DNA from: an uncultured Aquimarina sp.
GTDB lineage: Bacteria; Bacteroidota; Bacteroidia; Flavobacteriales; Flavobacteriaceae
Reading direction: 5' to 3'
Length of the DNA: 64,000 nucleotides
Assembly: GCA_947492105.1 (NCBI GenBank)
Contig: CANLMN010000014.1
Span: forward strand, 1-64,000
Part shown: one piece after another, positions 20,201 to 28,427 of the stretch
Numbering within the stretch: position 1 is the first letter of the stretch
How the letters are laid out: every line of letters starts with the position of its first letter
Made by a program: the position numbers and the translations under genes
The notes under the pieces: model-generated
Told to the model about the DNA's origin: nothing
The model's database searches: none
What the model saw: only the letters and a program-made list of their open reading frames with translations

Positions 20201-20339
20201 TGATTGTACCTGAAATAATGCTGCCTTGTGAAAATACTGATAAGGAGGATGTTAAGCACAATATAAAGACCAGTAAGAACGATTTTTCTCTCGCTTTCAG
20301 ACGTCTTTTTAAAATTTTTTTTAATTTAATTTTAGACAT
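17205..20339 (-). CDS. SusC/RagA family TonB-linked outer-membrane transporter
   Basis: This 1044-aa protein begins with a basic N-terminus and the signal segment SFLLVFILCLTSSLSVFSQG. A CarboxypepD-regulatory-like domain follows (ISGTITSSNGQGLPGANIVQKG, residues 40-125), then the SusC-type plug with VVVIGYGTTDRKNILGSVSSV and the LYVVDGQQLEDIDNLDPNDIASLEVLKDGASAAIYG signature, and a beta-barrel ending in aromatic FGVRAKF. SusC proteins import oligosaccharides using TonB-ExbBD energy. It is the first gene of the operon SusC-SusD-FAS1. A TAATTTTG element at 20414-20421 is a possible promoter. No anti-sigma/ECF pair lies next to it, so control by the neighbouring GntR regulator is more likely. 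Confidence 0.95.
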   Translation of the reverse strand: MSKIKLKKILKRRLKAREKSFLLVFILCLTSSLSVFSQGSIISGTITSSNGQGLPGANIVQKGTVNGTVTDFDGNYNLTLLDGEQSILVFSYIGFQSQEQNVGITNRVDVTLIEDSESLADVVVIGYGTTDRKNILGSVSSVKEEEVSQITPVNTFDAIQGRLAGVQIASNGGPGQTSDIKIRGTSTFNGGTGPLYVVDGQQLEDIDNLDPNDIASLEVLKDGASAAIYGSKSANGVIIITTKSGKTGKFNVTANQSTTLSFVNRFIPVSNTRERVLFEQRRANESGTGVDADSLSTLYQQTNDLQKLITRAAIRNQTNIALSGGSDKIKFYWNNGFLNEEGVVINTFFKRVTTNLKLNTQFNDKLSSSTIINGSYDERNGLNENSVLGQLSQRPAYLPVYNSDGSLFPEAFGRQNPVAEALKTKLQDRNFRSRMFNELKYQITPSLSFKTTLGLNFRLRRRNNFNPTIVLKVGTPPTASERTSLDYDIQQENFFNYEKNFGYHNLSGLLGMQTQKWRNEFSEINALELASDEVETLNNSQLLNSTRTFTDATRHSLLSYFGRIAYDYKGKYLLAGTLRRDGSSRFGENTKFGNFPSASVGWRASSEKFMKPLAKVVSDLKFRAGYAITGNERIGNYESLYLFRPGFFYDGINGSAPVQLANNELSWESTTQINGGVDLSLFNGRLDITADYYEKTTDDLLYDVPLPEETGFTSIRQNIGSVENKGYELFISGSPIKTDNFEWFTSFNIAYNENTVIELENPEGFDTNQFRIEEGQPLGNIIGFTNLGVFAYDESNAFTPAANGAQQLTLQTNPDGSIVTVNGAPSYTLNGNPYTGPIERLTVNGSPIGGGDIIWKDLNGDLNIDSVNDREVIGNGLPEFYGGLFNELKYKNFSFSFLFDYSFGNDIYRRYDFTRNHNSSGATPSPERINNAWVKPGDIAEFPTLLDGRAQNRIGVSSQYLSSGDFVKLRNIRMNYTFPKDFLKKISWLNAFSVNMSVNNLATWTRYTGYNPELGSRGNALEPGIDNLRYPSKTDIIFGVRAKF

Positions 20340-20413
20340 GTTTTATTAGTTTTTGTTTTGGTACTTTTCTTGCTGTCACAATTATACTACGTATTAGCCG
20401 TAGGTCAGCGGCG

Positions 20414-20421
20414 CAAAATTA
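20414..20421 (-). promoter_or_regulatory. Putative -7 element of susC operon
   Basis: The minus strand reads TAATTTTG, an exact match to TAnnTTTG, giving a leader of about 68 nt before the start at 20339. A TTG lies only 14 bases upstream of it, which is too close for a standard -33 element. No copy of the 18-bp rhamnose box was found here. Confidence 0.35.
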
Positions 20422-20673
20422 GCATATTTTTGATACAAGAATAAGGATATTGTGCTTTTTTTTTCTTAATCGATATTTTTTGCTGTTAAAAGAGAAGTTT
20501 TGATCTGATTGTTTACTTTTGAAATTGATGAAATTTCCTGTAGAATCGGATGCTTTCGCCTTACGGAATAAAGGTTTCGAGAGATTGGGAAGGGTGTTTT
20601 TGGATTTTTGTATTTTGTTAAAAGAAAACAAATTTTTAACAAAAAAAACCGAAATACTGAGTTGTTTGTCGAT

Positions 20674-21720
20674 TTAAACTGAATGTCGATCGATAAAGTT
20701 GAATTCGTTTTTTATCGTTTTACGATGTTTGTTGAGGATCATTTGAGCGGCTTCAAAGCCCATTTTGGTGAAGTTGGTGCTGATTACTGTTATGCCTAGA
20801 AGCTCTTTTAGCAAGGTGTCATTGTAGGATATGATACCGATATCTTGCCCTAGTTTGTAGTCAATGTCTCGAGCTTGTTTCACGAGGTTTACAAGGTCAA
20901 CTTCTTCAACAACAACGTATAGGTCGCTTGATTGTAGTTCCATGCCGTCGTATATCGTGTTTAGTATTTCGTAATCAAAAGTGTTTTGAATACAAAATCT
21001 TTTGAAACCAACCATGATCCCTTCTGGGTAGGGGTAGACAATGTTGGTCGGGTAGACTAGGATGATTTTTTTGTATTTTTTGATTTTTTCTAGCCCTTGC
21101 GTAAGTGCATAATGAATGTCTTCAACAAAATCTTGATAGATACGCCCCACATTTGTTGATAAGCTATCTAGATTACGATCCATAATAATGAGCTTCTCCT
21201 CTGGGATTGTATGGATAGTTTTTAGGACATCATCAGGACATCCCACGTGTTGCGAATTTTCATTCTTGAAATGCGGCATCAACACAAGATAGTCATATTG
21301 ATTTTTTTTCTTTTGTAATATTGTGTTCAGGACATTTGCGTCACAATGATAAATGTCAAGGTCTACATTTGCATTGGTTCCGAGTGCGGTAACAAATGAA
21401 TTAAAAATTTCCATTTTATATGTACTTAATTTATTGGATAAAAAAAGAACATTTGCTTTAATAGAGAGGTCTGTTTTTGCGATGTAGTACCCTTTGCCTT
21501 TTACAGAAATGATAATATTTTGCTCCTTGAGTAGACTATAGGCTTTTTCTACAGTGTCTCTAGATAATAAATAACCTTCGCTCACTTCATTGATGGAGGG
21601 AATGCGCTCACCCATTACTAATTTCCCTTGATTAATGCTTTTGATGATTGAGTCCATCACTTGCTTGTATTTGGGTTTTCTGGAGTGTACGTTTACCTCA
21701 ATATATTCTAGACGTTTCAA
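20674..21720 (-). CDS. GntR-family transcriptional regulator with LacI-type sensor domain
   Basis: This 348-aa protein has an N-terminal winged HTH of the GntR type (residues about 15-75: YKQVMDSIIKSINQGKLVMGERIPS, then the recognition segment SEGYLLSRDTVEKAYSLLKEQ and wing GKGYYIA). A periplasmic-binding-protein-like sensor (about 85-340) follows, with VLFLSNKLSTYKMEIFN, LIIMDRN and DIGIISYNDT. This architecture is that of AraR-type sugar-responsive regulators. It sits between the SusC operon and the divergent rhamnose operon. The box at 21861-21878 lies in the shared intergenic region, and a near-identical box lies before GH78. It is therefore the best candidate regulator for both, probably with a rhamnose-pathway ligand. 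Confidence 0.88.
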   Translation of the reverse strand: MKRLEYIEVNVHSRKPKYKQVMDSIIKSINQGKLVMGERIPSINEVSEGYLLSRDTVEKAYSLLKEQNIIISVKGKGYYIAKTDLSIKANVLFLSNKLSTYKMEIFNSFVTALGTNANVDLDIYHCDANVLNTILQKKKNQYDYLVLMPHFKNENSQHVGCPDDVLKTIHTIPEEKLIIMDRNLDSLSTNVGRIYQDFVEDIHYALTQGLEKIKKYKKIILVYPTNIVYPYPEGIMVGFKRFCIQNTFDYEILNTIYDGMELQSSDLYVVVEEVDLVNLVKQARDIDYKLGQDIGIISYNDTLLKELLGITVISTNFTKMGFEAAQMILNKHRKTIKNEFNFIDRHSV

Positions 21721-21860
21721 TTAGTAATTTTTAAAAGGTTGTAATTTTTAAAGCAATAGCATTGGGTTTAGATACAAATTTACATATTATTGGACGAGAT
21801 TCATAATTTTAGATGGTGATTAAGGTATAGGGAGTTAGTCGGAAATTATCCTAAAGCTTA

Positions 21861-21878
21861 CAGTATAGTACAGGATGC
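21861..21878 (+). promoter_or_regulatory. Putative operator of the rhamnose GntR regulator (rhaEW copy)
   Basis: CAGTATAGTACAGGATGC lies in the 296-base gap between the divergent regulator and rhaEW. It matches the box at 10120-10137 (minus strand) at 17 of 18 bases and has the same spacing to a -7 element. It overlaps the expected -33 position of the rhaEW promoter, as a repressor site would. Confidence 0.6.
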
Positions 21879-21897
21879 ATGATAGAATGAACGATTA

Positions 21898-21905
21898 TAT
21901 ATTTG
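21898..21905 (+). promoter_or_regulatory. Putative -7 element of the rhamnose catabolic operon
   Basis: TATATTTG matches TAnnTTTG exactly. Its first base lies 37 bases after the first base of the operator at 21861. The implied leader to the rhaEW start at 22017 is about 105 nt. No good TTG -33 element is visible, which fits a promoter needing or blocked by a regulator. Confidence 0.5.
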
Positions 21906-22016
21906 TTTTGTTGGGAGAATTGACTAGTTTTCGGAAGAAATTTAGAGATGAATTCTTTTTTGATGAATCTCAATAACCCTTAATCTTAAATTATACATAA
22001 AATAAAATAGTACTAG

Positions 22017-24116
22017 ATGAAAGTCAAAACGTTTAAGCATGTAGATTATCTTTGGGATGACCAAAAAGCAGCCGAAATAGGAAATGACCAAGTAGAATTG
22101 TTTTTGTATCGCTCTAATATCTTAGGAGCTGATCTTAGAATTACAAACTACGGAGGTGGTAATACAAGTTGTAAGACCATCGAGCGCGATCCTTTGACTA
22201 ATGAAGAGGTTGAGGTAATGTGGGTCAAAGGCTCTGGAGGAGATATAGGAACTCTGACTAGATCTGGTATAGCAGGTTTGTATACCGATCGTTTGAGAGA
22301 TTTGAAAAAAGTTTATGGTGGATTAGAAGATGAAGACCGTATGGTAGGACTCTTTAATCACTGTATTTATGATTTGGACAGTAAAGCACCTTCTATTGAT
22401 ACACCTTTGCATGGTTTGCTTCCTTTTAAGCATATAGATCACCTACATCCAGATGCCTTAATCGCGGTAGCAGCAGCAGCAGATAGTGAGAAGGTAACCA
22501 AAGAGATTTGGGGAGATACTATGGGATGGGTGCCTTGGCAACGACCAGGTTTTGATTTGGGATTACAGTTAGAGAAGTGTCTTGCTGATAATCCTGGTAT
22601 CCGTGGTATTGTTCTAGGTAGTCATGGATTGTTTACTTGGGCAGACACCTCTTATGAGTGTTATATGAATAGTTTGGAAGTTATTGAAATGGCTTCTGAT
22701 TATATCGAGAAAAAAATCGCTGAAAAAGGTAGCGTTTTTGGAGGTCAGAAAGTAGAAAGTTTGCCAAAAGAAGAGCGTTTGGATAAAGCAGCTCAGTTAA
22801 TGCCTACATTGAGAGGCTTGGCGTCTTCTGAGAACCGTATGATCGGACATTTTACAGATACTGATGTCGTTTTGGAATATATCAATAGTAATGATTTGGA
22901 GCGTTTGGCTCCTATGGGAACTTCATGTCCTGATCATTTCTTGAGAACTAAAATACAGCCGTTGGTATTAGATTTGGATCCAAAAGCGGATTTGAGTGAT
23001 GCGGATGAAGTATTGAAATTGTTGACACCAGCATTTGAGCAGTATCGTGAAGAGTATGCTACTTACTACAATACTTGTAAGAAAGATAATAGCCCGGCTA
23101 TGCGGGATCCAAACCCAGTGATTATTATTTATCCTGGAGTAGGAATGTTTAGTTTTGCAAAAAACAAACAAACCACAAGAGTTGCGAGTGAGTTTTATAT
23201 CAACGCAATTAATGTAATGCGTGGAGCAGAAGCTATTACTTCGTATACTTCATTGCCAAGACAAGAAGCATTTGATATCGAGTATTGGTTATTGGAAGAG
23301 GCAAAATTACAAAGAATGCCAAAAGAACAGCCATTATCAAGAAAAGTAGCAGTAGTGACTGGTGCTGGTGGTGGTATTGGAAAGGCTATTGCTGATAAAT
23401 TAGCTGCTGAAGGTGCAAATGTAGTTTTGACAGATATTGCAGAAGATCGCTTGAAAGAAGCAAACGCAACATACAAAAGTGATGTATCAACATATGCAGT
23501 TTGTAATGTGACAGATGCAGCTTCGATTGAACAAGCTTACAAAAAAGCATGTTTGGAGTTTGGAGGAGTAGATATTATCGTGCATAGTGCAGGACTTGCT
23601 ATTTCTAAACCATTGGGAGAAACCTCTGAAAAAGATTGGGATATCTTACAAGACGTTTTGGTAAAAGGACAATTTGAATTAGCAAAGCAATCTGTAGCCA
23701 TTATGCGTAAGCAAGGTTTAGGAGGAGATTTTATTAGTATTGCTAGTAAAAATGGATTAGTATCTGGACCAAATAATGTTGCTTATGGTACGGCAAAAGC
23801 TGCACAACAGCATATGGCACGTTTATTAGCAGCAGAGCTAGGTGGTGATCATATCCGTGTAAATACAGTGAACCCTGATGGCGTAATTGTAGGAAGTAAG
23901 ATATGGGAAGGTGACTGGGCAGCAGGTAGAGCAAAAGCGTATGGAATTACGGTAGAAGAATTACCTGCACACTATGCAAAAAGAAACTTGTTGAATGAAA
24001 TTATTTACCCGCAAGATATCGCAAATGGTGTATTTGCTTTGGTAGGTGTTTTGGATAAAACAACAGGAAATATTATTAATGTAGATGGTGGAATGGCTAC
24101 TGCATTTGTGAGATAA
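22017..24116 (+). CDS. rhaEW: Bifunctional rhamnulose-1-phosphate aldolase / L-lactaldehyde dehydrogenase (RhaEW type)
   Basis: This 699-aa fusion has two parts. Residues 1 to about 430 are a class II aldolase domain with TNYGGGNTSCK and the metal-binding HIDHLHPDALIA, HGLFTW motifs. Residues about 440-699 are a short-chain dehydrogenase with VVTGAGGGIGKAIADKL (nucleotide-binding Gly motif), HSAGLA, active Ser in ISIASKNG and YGTAKAA (Tyr-x-x-x-Lys). In characterised homologues the aldolase splits L-rhamnulose-1-phosphate to dihydroxyacetone phosphate and L-lactaldehyde, and the dehydrogenase oxidises the aldehyde to L-lactate. It is the first gene of the rhamnose cluster. A hairpin at 24132-24183 separates it from rhaI. 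Length and fusion order match the family. Confidence 0.92.
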   Translation: MKVKTFKHVDYLWDDQKAAEIGNDQVELFLYRSNILGADLRITNYGGGNTSCKTIERDPLTNEEVEVMWVKGSGGDIGTLTRSGIAGLYTDRLRDLKKVYGGLEDEDRMVGLFNHCIYDLDSKAPSIDTPLHGLLPFKHIDHLHPDALIAVAAAADSEKVTKEIWGDTMGWVPWQRPGFDLGLQLEKCLADNPGIRGIVLGSHGLFTWADTSYECYMNSLEVIEMASDYIEKKIAEKGSVFGGQKVESLPKEERLDKAAQLMPTLRGLASSENRMIGHFTDTDVVLEYINSNDLERLAPMGTSCPDHFLRTKIQPLVLDLDPKADLSDADEVLKLLTPAFEQYREEYATYYNTCKKDNSPAMRDPNPVIIIYPGVGMFSFAKNKQTTRVASEFYINAINVMRGAEAITSYTSLPRQEAFDIEYWLLEEAKLQRMPKEQPLSRKVAVVTGAGGGIGKAIADKLAAEGANVVLTDIAEDRLKEANATYKSDVSTYAVCNVTDAASIEQAYKKACLEFGGVDIIVHSAGLAISKPLGETSEKDWDILQDVLVKGQFELAKQSVAIMRKQGLGGDFISIASKNGLVSGPNNVAYGTAKAAQQHMARLLAAELGGDHIRVNTVNPDGVIVGSKIWEGDWAAGRAKAYGITVEELPAHYAKRNLLNEIIYPQDIANGVFALVGVLDKTTGNIINVDGGMATAFVR

Positions 24117-24131
24117 GTTATTGAATTAGTG

Positions 24132-24183
24132 AAAAGAAACTTCTGTAGATAACAATTCGATTTTCTATAGGAGTTTCTTTTTT
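24132..24183 (+). terminator. Hairpin terminator between rhaEW and rhaI
   Basis: AAAAGAAACTTCTGTAGA (from 24132) pairs with TTCTATAGGAGTTTCTTTT with a few mismatches, and is followed by a T run. It may reduce read-through so that rhaEW is made in different amounts from the downstream genes, which appear to have their own -7 element at 24225. Confidence 0.65.
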
Positions 24184-24224
24184 ATTAAGATCGCAAGCGC
24201 TTTCTTATTCCGATTTTATACCTT

Positions 24225-24232
24225 TATGTTTG
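24225..24232 (+). promoter_or_regulatory. Putative -7 element upstream of rhaI
   Basis: TATGTTTG matches TAnnTTTG and follows the hairpin terminator. A TTTC about 20 bases upstream is a poor -33 match. The leader to the rhaI ATG at 24344 would be about 105 nt. Confidence 0.35.
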
Positions 24233-24343
24233 TGAGTGGGTTTAATATTCTGATGTAGAATAGGTCCACTCATACTTATATAACAAAAACACAAAAAATA
24301 TACGTCTCTTGATTCTTCGAGGATGTTTTTAATTTTACTTCAG

Positions 24344-25624
24344 ATGAATATTAATAAAGATCAATTACAAGATATAAACAATAAAAATGCAACTGCGCAT
24401 AATGAGCATTTTGATTTCTTAGGAAATCAGTTGTCCAAAAAAGGGAACGATGTGCAGAAAATTGTCGATCGTTTGTCCGATTTTCAAGTTGCTATTCCAA
24501 GTTGGGCTTTAGGAGCTGGAGGAACGCGTTTCGGTCGTTTTGGTTTCCAAGGAGAACCTTCTAATTTAGAACAAAAAATTGAAGATATTGGGCTTATTCA
24601 TAGTTTGACACAAACTGCTGGAGCTGTGTCATTGCATATTCCTTGGGATGTACCTAATGATTACAATGCAATCAAAGAATTAGCCGCAGCTAATGACATT
24701 TTATTTGATGCAGTAAACTCTAATACTTTTCAAGATCAAAAAAATGCAGCAGAGAGTTATAAGTTTGGTTCTCTAAGTAATACAAGTCAGGCGGTTCGTG
24801 AACAAGCGATTGCACATAATATAGATGTTATTAATATTGGTAATAAACTAGGTTCAAAAAGCTTAACAGTATGGTTGGCTGATGGCTCAAGTTTTCCAGG
24901 ACAGAACAACTTCCAAACAGCATTACAAAACACGCAGAATAGTCTTAAGGATATCTATGCTAGTTTGCCAGATGATTGGAAATTGTTTATTGAATATAAA
25001 CCTTATGAGCCTAATTTTTACAGTACTGTAATTCAAGATTGGGGTACCTCGTTTATGTTGGCAAATGAATGTGGAGATAAGGCATATACTCTTGTAGATT
25101 TAGGACACCATCTTCCTAATACAAATATTGAGCAAATTGTTTCTACACTTATGCTTAAAGGTAAACTAGGAGGTTTCCACTTTAATGACAGTAAATATGG
25201 AGATGATGATTTAACAGTGGGTAGTATAAAGCCATATTCATTATTCTTGATATTCAATGAATTGGTTTATGGAATGGAAAATAATTCACAAAATCCATAT
25301 CCAGCATGGATGATTGATGCAAGTCACAACATCAAAGATCCTTTAGAAGATATTATACAATCTTTGGAAGCTATTCAGGAGGCATATGCAAAGGCGTTAT
25401 TGATAGATCAAAATGCATTGCGTCAGGCACAGAGCGAAAACGATGTGGTAAAATGCCAGGAAATACTTCAAGGAGCTTACCGTACAGATGTACGACCATT
25501 GTTAGAACGAGCACGTTTGAATAGAGGAGGTGCATTGAGTCCTATTGATGCCTATAGAGCGTTACAAGTACGTGAGCATCTTATTGAGCAACGTGGAGTG
25601 AATGCTGTTGCCTCAGGACTTTAA
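24344..25624 (+). CDS. rhaI: L-rhamnose isomerase, RhaI type
   Basis: This 426-aa cytoplasmic sugar isomerase is of the RhaI type found with RhaEW, converting L-rhamnose to L-rhamnulose. It is a TIM-barrel, metal-dependent enzyme. Visible segments are VAIPSWALGAGGTRFGRFGFQGEP near residue 50, SLHIPWDVPNDY, the NIGNKLGSKSLTVWLADGSSFPGQ segment, FIEYKPYEPNFYSTV, and the metal-site region GGFHFNDSKYGDDDLTVGSIKPY. The frame can start at 24323, but the ATG at 24344 (MNINKDQLQDINNK) gives a normal N-terminus, and the extra seven residues are hydrophobic and unlikely. The kinase gene follows after 9 bases, so the two are co-transcribed. Confidence 0.9.
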   Translation: MNINKDQLQDINNKNATAHNEHFDFLGNQLSKKGNDVQKIVDRLSDFQVAIPSWALGAGGTRFGRFGFQGEPSNLEQKIEDIGLIHSLTQTAGAVSLHIPWDVPNDYNAIKELAAANDILFDAVNSNTFQDQKNAAESYKFGSLSNTSQAVREQAIAHNIDVINIGNKLGSKSLTVWLADGSSFPGQNNFQTALQNTQNSLKDIYASLPDDWKLFIEYKPYEPNFYSTVIQDWGTSFMLANECGDKAYTLVDLGHHLPNTNIEQIVSTLMLKGKLGGFHFNDSKYGDDDLTVGSIKPYSLFLIFNELVYGMENNSQNPYPAWMIDASHNIKDPLEDIIQSLEAIQEAYAKALLIDQNALRQAQSENDVVKCQEILQGAYRTDVRPLLERARLNRGGALSPIDAYRALQVREHLIEQRGVNAVASGL

Positions 25625-25633
25625 TTTTTAAAT

Positions 25634-27004
25634 ATGAAAAAAGTTACTGCAGTCTTTGATATCGGAAAAACAAATAAGAAATTCTTTCTTTTTGATAAGG
25701 ATTTCAAAGAAGTATATCGTGAGTATACGCGTTTTGAGGAGATTAAGGATGAGGATGGACATCCCACAGAAGATTTAGCCTCGTTGCAAACTTGGCTCAA
25801 AGAGGTATTTGATCGTATCTTACATGCAGAGAAGTTTGATATCAGAGCAATCAACTTTTCTACCTACGGTGCTAGTTTTGTTCATCTAGATGATAATGGC
25901 GAGGTGTTAACACCCTTGTATAATTATACAAAAGAATTAGATCCAAGTATTATAGAATCTTTTTACAAAGACTATGGTCCAGAAATGGATTTTGCAGTGC
26001 AGACTGGAGCAAATAATGCAGGAATGCTGAATTCTGGAATGCAATTGTATTGGTTGAAAAAGACAAAACCAGAGATTTTTAAGAAGATAAAATACTCCCT
26101 TCATTTACCTCAGTATATAAGTTACATTTTTACAGGTATTCCGGTCAGTGAGCATACAAGTATTGGATGTCATACAGCCCTCTGGAATTATCAGAAAAAA
26201 GACTATCATGATTGGGTTTATAAAGAAGAAATAGACAAAATATTACCTCCGATTGTTTCATCAGAGACTAGTATAAATATGAATTATAATGGAAAACGCA
26301 TCAAAATAGGTGTCGGTATTCATGATAGTTCTTCAGCTTTACTACCATATATTAGAAGTATTAGGAAGAAATTTATTTTAGTATCAACAGGTACTTGGAG
26401 CATTTCTTTAAATCCTTTTACAGAAAATTTGCTTTCAGCAGAAGATGTTAGTAATGATTGTATTAATTATATGCGAATTAATGGGAAACCGGTCAAATCT
26501 GCACGACTTTTTCTAGGAAATGAGTATAAACTACAAGTAGATGAGCTGTCAGAGCGATTCGGTGTTGATAAAGATTATCATAAAAAATTGAAGTTTGATT
26601 ACGCAACTTTTTATGAAATAAATAAAGATTTTGAGTATCAGTTTGCTTGGAAAGGTTTTAAAACCGAAACTATGCCAGCCGAAACTAAAGTTTCTTATGA
26701 TACATTTGAAGATGCATATCATCATTTTATGATTGAGCTAGTTCAGGTACAGGTAGAGAGTATAAAAGCAGCAAAAGGAGCAGAGTCTATTGATCGTTTA
26801 TATGTCGATGGTGGATTTAGTGATAATGATATATATGTCACTTTGTTAAGTCATTATCTGCGTAAAATGAAATTGCGTACTACAGATGCCTCTTTGGGGT
26901 CTGCATTAGGTGCGGCAATTGCAATATCAGATACAAAATTGAATTCAAAATTTCTAAAAAGAAATTATTCTTTGAAGAAACATGTTCCCTTTATTGCAAA
27001 ATAA
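25634..27004 (+). CDS. rhaK: L-rhamnulokinase-type FGGY carbohydrate kinase
   Basis: This 456-aa protein is a member of the FGGY sugar kinase family. The phosphate-1 motif is AVFDIGKTNKKFFLFD near the start. VGIHDSSSALLPYI marks the catalytic Asp region, LVSTGTWSISL follows, and YVDGGFSDNDIYVTLLSHYL with SLGSALGAAIA forms the second ATP-binding lobe. In this operon it would phosphorylate L-rhamnulose to L-rhamnulose-1-phosphate, the substrate of RhaEW. It starts 9 bases after rhaI. The FGGY family also includes fuculose and xylulose kinases, and the assignment to rhamnulose comes from the neighbouring rhaI and rhaEW genes. Confidence 0.88.
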   Translation: MKKVTAVFDIGKTNKKFFLFDKDFKEVYREYTRFEEIKDEDGHPTEDLASLQTWLKEVFDRILHAEKFDIRAINFSTYGASFVHLDDNGEVLTPLYNYTKELDPSIIESFYKDYGPEMDFAVQTGANNAGMLNSGMQLYWLKKTKPEIFKKIKYSLHLPQYISYIFTGIPVSEHTSIGCHTALWNYQKKDYHDWVYKEEIDKILPPIVSSETSINMNYNGKRIKIGVGIHDSSSALLPYIRSIRKKFILVSTGTWSISLNPFTENLLSAEDVSNDCINYMRINGKPVKSARLFLGNEYKLQVDELSERFGVDKDYHKKLKFDYATFYEINKDFEYQFAWKGFKTETMPAETKVSYDTFEDAYHHFMIELVQVQVESIKAAKGAESIDRLYVDGGFSDNDIYVTLLSHYLRKMKLRTTDASLGSALGAAIAISDTKLNSKFLKRNYSLKKHVPFIAK

Positions 27005-27162
27005 AAGGGAATTAGAAAATGAATGTAACTGATTAATTTATATGGTGTAGAATTAGAAGTTTTGAAAAAGATTAAGCAAATAGTCTCAGTTATTAGTGGA
27101 GATATGGATCCAAAATGATCACTTCCAATATGATTGAAGATTATTTGCTTTAAAAAAAAAAT

Positions 27163-28314
27163 ATGGCAGTAGAAGACTTTAATACAAAGTATCCGTCAAT
27201 GGAAGATTTGCGGAATAAAGCAAAGAAGCGGATACCACGATTTGCATTCGAATATTTGGATGGAGGATGTAATGAAGATGTCAATTTACATCGTAATACG
27301 GCTGATTTGCGTGAAGTGCAGCTAAAACCAGAATATCTTAGGAGTTTTGGTGGTTCAAGTATGAAAACCAAACTATTTGGAGTTGAGTACGATGCGCCTG
27401 TTGGAATTGCTCCTGTAGGTTTGCAGGGATTGATGTGGCCAAACGCTCCAGAGATTTTGGCAAAAGCAGCGCATAAGCATAATGTTCCATTTATTCTGAG
27501 TACGGTAACTACAAGTAGTATTGAGCGTATTAGTGAGCTTACAGAGGGTAAAGCTTGGTTTCAATTGTATCATCCAGCAGAAAATCGTTTGAGAGATGAT
27601 ATCATCAAGCGAGCCGAAGCAGCAGAATGCCCAGTTTTGGTAATTCTTTGTGATGTGCCTACTTTTGGGTTTAGACCAAGAGATATTCGAAATGGATTAG
27701 CAATGCCTCCCAAAATGTCTGTTTCTAATATCTTGCAAGTATTTGGCAAGCCTAGTTGGGCATTGAATACATTGAGATACGGTCAACCAAATTTTGAAAC
27801 ATTAAAACCGTACATGCCAAAAGGTTTGGATCTGAAACAGTTGGGTAAGTTTATGGATCAAACTTTTTCTGGTAGGTTGAATGAAGAGAAAATAAAGCCA
27901 ATTCGTGATATGTGGAAAGGTAAAATTGTTTTGAAAGGTGTCGCTTCTCATGCGGATACGGAAGAAGCAATTCGTCTAGGATTAGATGGTATTATTGTCT
28001 CAAACCATGGAGGGAGACAACTAGATGCAGGGGAGTCTACGATCAAACCTCTGGCAACTATTGCCGAGAAATATGGAGATAAGATTGAAGTAATGGTGGA
28101 TAGTGGATTACGTTCTGGACCAGATATCGCAAGAGCGATGGCTACTGGAGCCAAATTTACATTTATGGGGCGTTCATTTATGTATGGAACAGCAGCATTA
28201 GGAACTCAAGGTGGGAATCATACCATCCAGATGCTCAAAACACAATTGCAACAGGTTATGGAGCAACTGTGTTGTGAGAAAATTGAAGATTTTCCTAATC
28301 ATTTGATCAGATAA
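27163..28314 (+). CDS. lldD: FMN-dependent alpha-hydroxy acid (L-lactate) dehydrogenase, LldD type
   Basis: This 383-aa flavoenzyme belongs to the glycolate oxidase / L-lactate dehydrogenase family. Landmarks are RIPRFAFEYLDGGCNED, the FMN-binding PVGIAPVGLQGLMWP, the WFQLYHP segment, the catalytic-His motif IVSNHGGRQLD (near residue 278), and the FMN-phosphate region VMVDSGLRSGPDIARAMATGA. It would oxidise L-lactate to pyruvate, passing electrons to the respiratory chain. Its place in the rhamnose cluster makes sense because RhaEW produces L-lactate from lactaldehyde, so the genes together give a complete route from rhamnose to dihydroxyacetone phosphate and pyruvate. It begins 158 bases after the kinase gene and may have its own promoter. 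Another hydroxy acid substrate is possible. Confidence 0.88.
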   Translation: MAVEDFNTKYPSMEDLRNKAKKRIPRFAFEYLDGGCNEDVNLHRNTADLREVQLKPEYLRSFGGSSMKTKLFGVEYDAPVGIAPVGLQGLMWPNAPEILAKAAHKHNVPFILSTVTTSSIERISELTEGKAWFQLYHPAENRLRDDIIKRAEAAECPVLVILCDVPTFGFRPRDIRNGLAMPPKMSVSNILQVFGKPSWALNTLRYGQPNFETLKPYMPKGLDLKQLGKFMDQTFSGRLNEEKIKPIRDMWKGKIVLKGVASHADTEEAIRLGLDGIIVSNHGGRQLDAGESTIKPLATIAEKYGDKIEVMVDSGLRSGPDIARAMATGAKFTFMGRSFMYGTAALGTQGGNHTIQMLKTQLQQVMEQLCCEKIEDFPNHLIR

Positions 28315-28427
28315 AATAGGTGAGGAGTAAAAAAAACAGCTCCCTAGTTTTCGCAAAAGGAAGATAATGGAGGTGTTTTTAATTTTGGAAATAACATAAA
28401 GAACAAATCAATTAACTAAAAGAACTA

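Noticed and set aside
20640-20672. CAGTAT half-site downstream of the GntR gene
   Set aside because: Only six bases match the operator and the rest differs, so it is expected by chance.
24253-24270. Partial match to the rhamnose operator before rhaI (TAGAATAGGTCC)
   Set aside because: Only seven adjacent bases agree and there is no -7 element at the required distance.
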